From Candidatus Melainabacteria bacterium (lineage in GTDB: Bacteria; Cyanobacteriota; Vampirovibrionia; Obscuribacterales; JAKAZS01): a DNA stretch of 34,390 bases. Positions within the stretch are counted from its first letter, which is position 1. Each line of letters begins with the position of its first letter. Below are positions 9,867 to 18,691 of the stretch, one piece after another. A model generated the notes under the pieces. That model had not been told where the DNA came from. It made no database searches and was given only the letters and a program-made list of their open reading frames with translations. The stretch spans positions 1-34,390 of the forward strand of contig DAHXLC010000026.1 of NCBI GenBank assembly GCA_027371815.1, in the 5' to 3' direction. The position numbers and the translations under genes are program-made.

Positions 9867-12800
9867 ATGCAAAAATTCGCCAAACAAATAATAATCATAA
9901 GCTTATTCCTCTCCACTATTTTTCAAGCGGGAATAAATATCAGTGCTTTAGCCCAAACGTCAGAGCCACCACCTGGATATGGAATGAATAGCGGTGAGGC
10001 CATACCCACAGGAACTGCCGCTCAAACCCAGCCAACCGATCCGGCCAGCCCCTACTATAATCCTCAAACGACTCTAATTCAACAAGCTGCCGAACAAAAT
10101 GCCTATGGCACGATGTCCCAAAATGTGAATAATTTACTGGTTGGTAACACCTATCTTAATCAATATAATTCAACCTATTTAGGACTTCATGCTTTTTTTG
10201 GCAATGACATTGTCGGCAATTTATTTTCCAATATTGGTCAGTTATTTGGCAAATGGTTAACTGAATTAATTGATGGTTGGGTAGCCCAGGCCGCTCAGTT
10301 TTTAACTGCCTTTTTAAGAACTTTTGTCTTAAATCCTAACATTGCCGTAAACGGAATAGCGACGATTCCTGGAGGCCCAACTACTAATGATGGTATTAGC
10401 CAATACATCCGTGAAGGCGCCAATGTCATGTATGGTATTGCTATTGATTTATTATTACTGTTATTTATTTTATGTATCTGGCGCTATTGGGTAGATGCGG
10501 CCTGGAGAGGTAATAACAATTTAATGGGGGCTGTCGGTCGACTTATATTCACTTCAGGTCTACTTTTAGCCTGGCCAACCTTATATGCTTTTGAGATTCA
10601 AATCACTAATGAAATGATTAAAGCCATTTACTTTGATTCAACTTCACAGGTTTTAATGCTAGATTCAGCTATAGCAGCAGCAATCAAAGGCGGTTTAGTG
10701 GCTGGTGGCAGTTTATTAGTTAATGCCTTTGCTCCAGTATTAGGAGCAACCCTTGGTGGTGTTGCGGCTGGATCAATTGGTGGTGTTTTAGCTGGGGGCG
10801 TTGGTGAAGTAGTATCATATGCAGCTTTAGTTATATATTTAATTCTTGGTGTTGCTTTAATTTCCCAATTAATCTATATTTTAGTCTTAAAAGCTATTCA
10901 AACAGCCTTATTAACAGCTCAATATATGTTTGCGCCAATATTTCTAGTATTTATGGCCACTCCCGATACCGAAAACATTGCCAGTGGCTTTATTCGCTCT
11001 TTTGTTGAAGTTAGTCTATGGACATTTGTCTGGGTTGGTTTATTAAAAGTATTAGTTATTATTATATTTTCAGGCTATAATCCCTGGGGACAAATTGTCT
11101 TATGCGTTGGTGTTTTACAAATAATGATTCAAGTCCCTTCATTTTTATCTAGAGCCCAAATTAGCCCTATGTCCGATTATATTTCTGCCGGCATGGTAAC
11201 CGGTGGTCTTGTATCAATGGCTCAATCCATGGGCAAAGCAGCTCGCGCTCGCACCGGTCAATTTTTTGACTGGTATACCAATCAAAGGTTTGCAGCTGCT
11301 GGCATGCCTCAATCCCAAACTGTAGATTTAAATAATTTACCTAATGGCGTATCTAATCCTGGACTTTTAAATAATATCAGGGACAGATCAAGAGGTAAGG
11401 ATCCCAATAAAGGTGGAGATGGCGGTGTTAATCTTGGTGATGGCAAAGGTGTCGAATTTCCCAAAGACGCTAATGGCAATCCTATTAAACCACCACCAGC
11501 GGTAAAAACACCAACCAAACCAGGTCAAGGTGGCAAAGATGGTAATAAAAAACCAACTGGCACCGAAAATACGGATAATCCTAATGGTAAAAATGTCAAT
11601 CCAATTGATCCAAATGCCGCCAAAAAACCTGGTGAAAATCCAGCCAGTGCTGATGGTAGTAAACCAAACAATTTAAATGCGGCTGGAAACAAGGCAAATT
11701 CAAGTTCTACTGGAACCGCTGCTACTAGTATTGCTACTAGCGATGGCAAAACCAATTCGGTTTCATTGCCAGGTAGTCCAGTTTCAAGTCCGGTTAATAG
11801 TAGTAAAACTGGAACAGAATTAAATTCAGCTAATGGTACTAATAATGCTAAGGCGGGTAACAGCAGTAGCCTTAATTCAAATACCGCCAATATAACCACA
11901 CCAGTTACACCACCAATTAAAACTCCAACTAAGCCAGGCAATCCAACCAGTCAAGATCCTAATGCCAGCAAAAATATTAATCCGGCTGGTGCTAATAACG
12001 GCAAAGAAGATGGTAAAACAACTAACGCCAATTTAACGAATGAAGAAAGTAAAAATATTACCGGACTTAATGCCACTGATAAAAATGGTGTAACCAGTGA
12101 TGCCAATGCAAAAACTACCGGCAAAGATACCGCACCCAATGCTCAAGCTATTGAATCAGGAAAAACAAATACTAACGCTAATTTAACTAATGGCGCTACC
12201 GACCCTAGTAAAATTTCTTCAAGTAAAAATCCATTACTTGGCCCAGATGGCAAACCACTTGGCAGTTTAGCTAATGGCGCTAACAATAATCCAACTAATA
12301 ATCTCAATGGCATTGGCAACGCTACCCAAACTACCGTTCCACCTGTTAAAACCAGTCAGACCCAAAAAGCTAATACTGATAAAGCTAATGGTGGCACAGC
12401 TAAACAAGATGTCGAATCCGAATTACACACTCAATTAGATCAAAATGGACAACCAATTACCTTAGATTCTAACCTTAAACAACAACCAGGTCAAACCAAT
12501 GCTACTGGTAATCTTAATCCAACAACCGGTAAAATTGATACAACCGGCAGCCAAAATGCTAAGGGTTTACAGCCACCCAATGGCCAGCCCTTGCCAATTA
12601 CTCCAAATACGCAGTCGTTAAGCAACTTAATGGCGGACTTAAAAACTCCCGTATTAGGTAATGGTGTTACCCTACCTAATATCAGTAACGGCCAAACGGC
12701 TAAAACTACGGCCATTGGTAATGGTGCTAATAATACCGCTCGACAAGAATTAGATACTCAAGTATTTCATCTAAATGATGAGAATGGCCGACCGGTAACA

Positions 12801-15338
12801 GTTGAAACTAGTCTTAAACCAGCGGCAAGTCAAGTCAACAATACTACCACTAATCCTCAGCTTCAACAAGGCAATGTCAATATTAGCAATGGTCAGGCAA
12901 CTAATCCAGCGGCAACGAATCCTTTCACCGGCAACCCCACGCCAATGCTCGGCAATATTAATCCTAATATAATTACACCATTAACGGGCAATAATTTAAA
13001 TACTCAAGGCAAAATGCAAAGTCAAAATGGAGTTCAAAATTTAAATCAAGGTAATGGCAATCAGCCAAATCAGCAAGCCGAAACCGAATTAAATGTTGCT
13101 GTCAATCAAGGTAATGGACCAAATATTGTTGACAATAATATCCGCCTGCAGGGAATTTCTTCAGGCACCCCAATGTCCGGTAGCCAAGCCGGCAATGTTC
13201 AGTTTAACAATGGTAATACTGTAAGTCACAGTAATTCTAGCTTACCTGGAGCTAATCTAGCCACCAATATTCCAATAACACCACCAGTAGCAATTCCTGG
13301 CTCGCGTTCCTTTAATCCTGGAAGCAATTGGACTGGTACGTCTCGAGCTATAGCTGGTGGTTTAAGTGATGTTGCTATTGCTAACGGTAATGTTGATGCC
13401 ACCACCACACCAACATTTTCAAATTATCAAGATGCCCCTTCAATTTCTGATCCAATATTAAAAAATAATGTTAATGATGAATCAGTTCGACCAGCACAAA
13501 TGTTTACCCAGCCTAATTACATGCATGTATTACCCAGAGGCCTAGCTACTGATATTAGAACTGCTCAAGGTCCAACTCAGGAAACATCACCAACCGGCCG
13601 TCCTAATATTGTTGGTAATGGCAAAGGTACAGTTAATCACATCCGTTATGGTGCTAATGCTACCCGTGAACAAGAAGCAATGCAAATGTATGTAGCTGGT
13701 TACGCCGGAGCCTTAAACAGTGATTCAGAAGCCTATGATGCAGCTCGTCAATCAGCCATAACGGCTGGTGAAGATGGTCCACAAGGCGCCATGGAAAATG
13801 CCGCTGCTGGTTTTATGGCGTTTAGTGGTGGTAATTTTAGACAAACAGCTTTAGCTAAACAAAGATTCCAACGATCCTTATTTAAACATGCTGTCTTAGG
13901 CTCCGAAGCCTATGTATCCGGTCAAAGTGGTAATGCCTATACTGAATATTTACGTGTACGCTATGGCTCGATGACTCCAGATAAACAGGCCTGGTCAACC
14001 CATATTATGACCGATCCTGAATCTCCAGAATCAGGCTGGAGTGGTGACAACGGACCAGCAACCGACACCTTGCTTAATGCCGGTATTCCTATTACCGAAC
14101 CAGCCAGAGCCGCAGCTGCTAATAAGAACCTAAGAAAACTACCCATGTGGGCTAGAATTCCAGCTATCAAAGGTCTGGTAAATTATGAACAAGCTGTAGT
14201 CGATAATATGGCTGGCGCAAATGCTCACCCCATGGAAAAAGCTGCCCTGGTTGGTCATATTGGTCCAAATATTAAAGCCCCTGAAGTTGGTGCCGTTACG
14301 GCCATATATAGTGAATCGGCTACACCTGATGAAGATACTGGCAATATTGATTTAGTTCAAGAAGTTGCTCGTTTAGGTTCAACACCAATGTATAATGGCG
14401 ACTATGGCCGCGCCTATAAAAATATTCGTGCGATGATTGGTCATATGGGTAGTAGCGGTGGCAGTAGACATGCAGCCATGTCACCAATGACAAGCGCTCC
14501 CATTGGCATGAATCCATCAATTGGTGGTGGCAATGGTGGCTCTGCCCCAGCCCCCAATATCAGCTACAGCCAACCAGCCAATGGCTTAGGATCTGGCAAT
14601 GGTGGCGAACAAACAGTTATGTTAAACTTTGCGGACGAAGCCAATAACCTTAGCCCTAGTACTGGTAATTTAGGTAATATAACTGGTAATTTTGGTCAAT
14701 CAATTATCGGCCAACCGCAAGTCAATTATGTGACCAGACAAAATGGCGGTAATAGTAACGGTCAAACGCCAAGAGTGCAGGAAGTAAATGTGACTAATAA
14801 GGCTCAAGCCTATAGCCCCAATATTTCCGAAAGTGATATTGCTCATCAAGTAAGTAAATCTGGTGCTGATTTAAGCGCTAGAATTCACTCAGCCTCACAA
14901 ATTATTATGAATTTACACAATGCTGGTTTTAGCAATAATGAATTAGCCCATCCACAAATAGCTCAAACTGCTTATGAAGTACATAACAGCGATCCATCCA
15001 TGCTTTATAGCGCTAGTATTGCTTCGCGGGTTTTAGGTCCAGCTAATTTCACACCCCAAACCGTTCAAGTTGTACAACAAATGATTGATTCAGGTTGGTC
15101 TGGTGAACAAATTTCACGACCTGATGTTATAACAGCGCAAAGTATTATGAGTAATTCAGGCTCCAGTATTGCCCCAAGCCCACGTATAGTACAAACATTA
15201 CGTCGTGATCCACGCTTTCAGCCATCAATGAATTCCTTTATTCCAAATGATCTTTTAAAAGATCTCGAAAATCAAAATAATTATGGACGCAATAGTTTTG
15301 GTGGACGCAATAATGGCCAAGGACGCAATAACTTTTAA
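9867..15338 (+). CDS. Giant protein: TrbL/VirB6-like multi-TM N-terminus, long Asn/Gly/Thr/Pro low-complexity middle, helical C-terminal region
   Basis: Signal peptide 'ISLFLSTIFQAGINISALAQ'; five or more TMs between about aa 180 and 430, including 'AIQTALLTAQYMFAPIFLVFMATPDTENIASGFIRSFVEVSLWTFVWVGLLKVLVIIIF'. Low complexity about 11300-13500. CDS is certain; the family call is inference. Confidence 0.75.
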   Translation: MQKFAKQIIIISLFLSTIFQAGINISALAQTSEPPPGYGMNSGEAIPTGTAAQTQPTDPASPYYNPQTTLIQQAAEQNAYGTMSQNVNNLLVGNTYLNQYNSTYLGLHAFFGNDIVGNLFSNIGQLFGKWLTELIDGWVAQAAQFLTAFLRTFVLNPNIAVNGIATIPGGPTTNDGISQYIREGANVMYGIAIDLLLLLFILCIWRYWVDAAWRGNNNLMGAVGRLIFTSGLLLAWPTLYAFEIQITNEMIKAIYFDSTSQVLMLDSAIAAAIKGGLVAGGSLLVNAFAPVLGATLGGVAAGSIGGVLAGGVGEVVSYAALVIYLILGVALISQLIYILVLKAIQTALLTAQYMFAPIFLVFMATPDTENIASGFIRSFVEVSLWTFVWVGLLKVLVIIIFSGYNPWGQIVLCVGVLQIMIQVPSFLSRAQISPMSDYISAGMVTGGLVSMAQSMGKAARARTGQFFDWYTNQRFAAAGMPQSQTVDLNNLPNGVSNPGLLNNIRDRSRGKDPNKGGDGGVNLGDGKGVEFPKDANGNPIKPPPAVKTPTKPGQGGKDGNKKPTGTENTDNPNGKNVNPIDPNAAKKPGENPASADGSKPNNLNAAGNKANSSSTGTAATSIATSDGKTNSVSLPGSPVSSPVNSSKTGTELNSANGTNNAKAGNSSSLNSNTANITTPVTPPIKTPTKPGNPTSQDPNASKNINPAGANNGKEDGKTTNANLTNEESKNITGLNATDKNGVTSDANAKTTGKDTAPNAQAIESGKTNTNANLTNGATDPSKISSSKNPLLGPDGKPLGSLANGANNNPTNNLNGIGNATQTTVPPVKTSQTQKANTDKANGGTAKQDVESELHTQLDQNGQPITLDSNLKQQPGQTNATGNLNPTTGKIDTTGSQNAKGLQPPNGQPLPITPNTQSLSNLMADLKTPVLGNGVTLPNISNGQTAKTTAIGNGANNTARQELDTQVFHLNDENGRPVTVETSLKPAASQVNNTTTNPQLQQGNVNISNGQATNPAATNPFTGNPTPMLGNINPNIITPLTGNNLNTQGKMQSQNGVQNLNQGNGNQPNQQAETELNVAVNQGNGPNIVDNNIRLQGISSGTPMSGSQAGNVQFNNGNTVSHSNSSLPGANLATNIPITPPVAIPGSRSFNPGSNWTGTSRAIAGGLSDVAIANGNVDATTTPTFSNYQDAPSISDPILKNNVNDESVRPAQMFTQPNYMHVLPRGLATDIRTAQGPTQETSPTGRPNIVGNGKGTVNHIRYGANATREQEAMQMYVAGYAGALNSDSEAYDAARQSAITAGEDGPQGAMENAAAGFMAFSGGNFRQTALAKQRFQRSLFKHAVLGSEAYVSGQSGNAYTEYLRVRYGSMTPDKQAWSTHIMTDPESPESGWSGDNGPATDTLLNAGIPITEPARAAAANKNLRKLPMWARIPAIKGLVNYEQAVVDNMAGANAHPMEKAALVGHIGPNIKAPEVGAVTAIYSESATPDEDTGNIDLVQEVARLGSTPMYNGDYGRAYKNIRAMIGHMGSSGGSRHAAMSPMTSAPIGMNPSIGGGNGGSAPAPNISYSQPANGLGSGNGGEQTVMLNFADEANNLSPSTGNLGNITGNFGQSIIGQPQVNYVTRQNGGNSNGQTPRVQEVNVTNKAQAYSPNISESDIAHQVSKSGADLSARIHSASQIIMNLHNAGFSNNELAHPQIAQTAYEVHNSDPSMLYSASIASRVLGPANFTPQTVQVVQQMIDSGWSGEQISRPDVITAQSIMSNSGSSIAPSPRIVQTLRRDPRFQPSMNSFIPNDLLKDLENQNNYGRNSFGGRNNGQGRNNF

Positions 15339-18300
15339 GTAAATGCCACTAATACGCCAATGGCTGCAAAATAAATATGTTTCTTAAAAGTAACATTAAG
15401 ACTATTAGTTAATAAAGCCTCATAATGTAATACCTGACTGCGGTAATGCTTAACATGACTAGCAATTTCACTACTGGTTAATTTGTCAGTTTTATAGTCA
15501 ATGACATGCCAAGAACTATCTTGATCCTGCAAAACCAAATCAGGAATTTTTAAAGAATTATTTAACTTAGTATCTAAAATAGGTAATTCATGAAATATCT
15601 GGCTACTGGTTATAAGTAAGTTATATAAATCACTTTGATAAAACAAGTCAAGCAACTTTTGACCTTCATTAATTAACAATTTATATTTTAACGATCCCGG
15701 GCTAGCCATGTCACTTGCCAGACTAACAAGCAAATTAGCATTAGGGTAAGCATAATTAAAAGGTAAATTATCCATAATGATATGAAAATAATTCCCCAAA
15801 ACCCTAGCATCAAGATTATCAGTATTTTTAAAAAATTGCTTTTGATTATAAGTATCAGGAATTTTTGGCTGTAGTAAATTAGCCGAAATCCCTTCAATTA
15901 AACTCAAATCAACAGATTCAGGCTGAAGCCAATAAGATTGATTAGAATTTGCTAAAGGCACTAATTCTTGACCAATGGCAAATTGCGAAAAGTTAATATT
16001 TTTATACTCTTTAAATTTTTCGGTAAAAAAATCATAATATTGGTTAAACCAGTTATGGAAAATATTGGCTTTGGCCTTAAGGGGATTAATAATGATTAAA
16101 GAATCACGAGCTCTAGTCATAGCCACATAAAAAAGTCGTTTTTTTTCAGCTAATTCTTTTTTCTTACGCAATGATTTAACCATCTGAAAGAAATTACATT
16201 TTTGCGTATTGTCGTTAGCTTCTTTCGCTGTATTAAATAAAACTCCAAATTCTTCATCAAATAATATTTTATTATTATCACTAATACTTTCACTTTGAAA
16301 TAATGGCAGAATAACGCAAGGGTATTCGAGTCCTTTAGAACCATGAATGGTTAACAATTTAACTTGATCTAATTCATAGGTAATTGCCGGAGCAAAATCT
16401 TCACCATATTGCGTAAATAATTCTAAATTACGGATAAATTCACTTAACGTCAATTTATTATATTTATCAGCAATAGCCACTAGTTTCCAAATATTCTGGG
16501 ATTTGGATAATCCATATTTTTGCGTTAAAAGGATATTATCAAAATTAGTCAAAGTAATGATTTTTGTAAATAAATCAGCCAAACCAATTGATTTACTAGA
16601 AAGTATTAATTGCTCAAGGATTTTGGTAAATCGCAAAACTTTAATATTATCAGACTTACTTAAAATATTAAGAAAGTGATCATCCGTTAAAAATTCAAGA
16701 AAATCTATCGGTTTAGCTGATTTATTATCAGTATCGCTAACATTATGATAATTATCATAATGTATTTTAAATTGTAAAATTAAATCATCAGCAAAATTAA
16801 ACATTGGTGACCTTAACACTGACACAAAACTAAAAAAATCAGTGGTATTATCAATAAATTTAGCCAAATTAACCATATCAATAATTTCCTGACAATTGAG
16901 CAAACCCTTTTTACTTAATTTCAGGAATTTAATATTTGCTGATTGCAAAGCCTTTTCATAAAACTGAAAATCACTGTTTTTAGTAATTAATATAGCAATA
17001 TCACTATAATTAATCGATCGATACTGCTGGTCTTTTTTATCGAGAATTAAATATTGACTACTAATCAACTCATTAATTTTAAACACACAGGCTTGAGCTG
17101 CATACTCTTTAATATCCGGCGTTAATAATTTACCGGTACTATTTTCTGAGGCAAAAGCCAAATCAGAATTTAAAGTCAAATTAACCACTTCAACACTAGC
17201 ACCATCTATAGACTTAATTGCCGACATTAAATGATTATATTCACATTCATAATTTCGTTCCAAATTAGTTTTAAGCAAGAACTGAAAGAAAAAATTATTA
17301 AACTCAACAATATCGGTTTTACTGCGAAAGTTTTGGTTAAGACTAATGATTTTTCGGGGTTTATCACTAAGTTTAAATGCATCTAACTGATTAACCATTA
17401 AACTATTATTGCGAAAAATATCACGAATATAATTAAAGACTTCAACACTAGCACCTTGAAATTTATAAATGGATTGTTTATCATCACCAATAAAAAACAA
17501 TTTGGTATTAATGCCAGTTAATTTGGCAATTAACTTTAATTGTGATAAATTGCTGTCCTGAAATTCGTCAAGTAAAATACTTTGAATTTTATCATGATAA
17601 ATTGCCTGAATTTGTGGATTATCTAAAAGTTGAATACTGTACAAAATCAAATCATTATACTCAACCAGGTTATTACGTTGTTTTAAGGTATTAAAATTAA
17701 CTTCAACAAGTTTAAGAAAATCTAGAAAATAAGCAATATACTTTGCCGATGCTTCATCATTAATATTTAAGGGATAGGGAAATTCATCATTAAAAGTCTT
17801 AATTAAATCTCGAAATTCTTTAAGCGCATTATGTTCACATTTGCGCTTACCAAAACGAAAATCTGGTTTAAAATTTTGAATTTGCTCCATAACTTGCGGT
17901 AAAAAACTCGGGTCTTTTTCGAGAAAATTTAAATGCCGAATTAAATCAATTGCCAGTTTAGCAAAATCATTTAATTTACAAGTGCTGTCATGATTTTCTA
18001 ATTCCAGAATAAAATCTGTCAAATGATTTTCTTTACTAAATAGCCTTAACTCATTTAAATATAATTTAGCGGCCTTATCTTTAAATTCAACAAATATTTC
18101 TAAGGCCGTCTTATCATAGTAAGACTGAATTATTTCTTTTAATTCTAATGATTTGTTTAGATAAAATTTGATATTTTTGATTATTTCATCTATATCAAAT
18201 TGATAAAACAATTCGAGTGCTGGGCTGTTTTGAGCGATTCTTTGACTGATAGCTTCATTACAGGCTTTATCGATAAATTTATTTAAAGTTATATTATCAG

Positions 18301-18691
18301 TTACACTTACCTTACTATCATAATTAGTTTGTGCTGGATGGGCTTTTAAAAGCTTCTCACATAATGAATGAATTGTTCCAATATGGGCATTATTTAAATC
18401 TTCAATCAATTCATGAAAGCGAACATTATCAGGGGAACTTTCCAACATATCCATAAGCCTATCTCTAATTCTCAAGCGCATTTCTTCACTTGCTTTAGTC
18501 GTATAGGTAATCGCCAGAATATTATGAGGCATAAATTCTGGGTTATTTAATAAAATATTGAGGTACCGCTCAACTAAAACATGGGTTTTACCACTGCCAG
18601 CTCCAGCTGAAACCAGGACATTACAATCAATACTGGTTACAGCCTCCAATTGAGTTTCGGTTAAATGCTTGCTTAAAATGTTATTCATCAT
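15335..18691 (-). CDS. addA: UvrD/RecB-type helicase-nuclease, AddA-like
   Basis: Walker A 'VSAGAGSGKTHVLVERYL'; 'ILLDEFQDSNLSQLKLI'; 'VEYNDLILYS'; 'LLTIHGSKGLEYPCVILP'; 'RLFYVAMTRARDSLIII'; C-terminal PD-(D/E)XK motif 'WHVIDYKTDK'. Start is ATG at 18691 or 18688. Confidence 0.85.
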   Translation of the reverse strand: MMNNILSKHLTETQLEAVTSIDCNVLVSAGAGSGKTHVLVERYLNILLNNPEFMPHNILAITYTTKASEEMRLRIRDRLMDMLESSPDNVRFHELIEDLNNAHIGTIHSLCEKLLKAHPAQTNYDSKVSVTDNITLNKFIDKACNEAISQRIAQNSPALELFYQFDIDEIIKNIKFYLNKSLELKEIIQSYYDKTALEIFVEFKDKAAKLYLNELRLFSKENHLTDFILELENHDSTCKLNDFAKLAIDLIRHLNFLEKDPSFLPQVMEQIQNFKPDFRFGKRKCEHNALKEFRDLIKTFNDEFPYPLNINDEASAKYIAYFLDFLKLVEVNFNTLKQRNNLVEYNDLILYSIQLLDNPQIQAIYHDKIQSILLDEFQDSNLSQLKLIAKLTGINTKLFFIGDDKQSIYKFQGASVEVFNYIRDIFRNNSLMVNQLDAFKLSDKPRKIISLNQNFRSKTDIVEFNNFFFQFLLKTNLERNYECEYNHLMSAIKSIDGASVEVVNLTLNSDLAFASENSTGKLLTPDIKEYAAQACVFKINELISSQYLILDKKDQQYRSINYSDIAILITKNSDFQFYEKALQSANIKFLKLSKKGLLNCQEIIDMVNLAKFIDNTTDFFSFVSVLRSPMFNFADDLILQFKIHYDNYHNVSDTDNKSAKPIDFLEFLTDDHFLNILSKSDNIKVLRFTKILEQLILSSKSIGLADLFTKIITLTNFDNILLTQKYGLSKSQNIWKLVAIADKYNKLTLSEFIRNLELFTQYGEDFAPAITYELDQVKLLTIHGSKGLEYPCVILPLFQSESISDNNKILFDEEFGVLFNTAKEANDNTQKCNFFQMVKSLRKKKELAEKKRLFYVAMTRARDSLIIINPLKAKANIFHNWFNQYYDFFTEKFKEYKNINFSQFAIGQELVPLANSNQSYWLQPESVDLSLIEGISANLLQPKIPDTYNQKQFFKNTDNLDARVLGNYFHIIMDNLPFNYAYPNANLLVSLASDMASPGSLKYKLLINEGQKLLDLFYQSDLYNLLITSSQIFHELPILDTKLNNSLKIPDLVLQDQDSSWHVIDYKTDKLTSSEIASHVKHYRSQVLHYEALLTNSLNVTFKKHIYFAAIGVLVAFT

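Noticed and set aside
11309-13408. Series of minus-strand ORFs (69-138 aa) antisense to the giant gene
   Set aside because: Hydrophobic Leu/Val/Pro-rich translations are the expected mirror of the Asn/Gly/Thr-rich codons on the plus strand; no RBS or family features.
5948-15338. Complete conjugation or type IV secretion system, or an integrative element
   Set aside because: No relaxase, VirB4/VirD4 ATPase, integrase, att-like repeats or tRNA were seen in the window; only VirB6-like and weak VirB2-like features.
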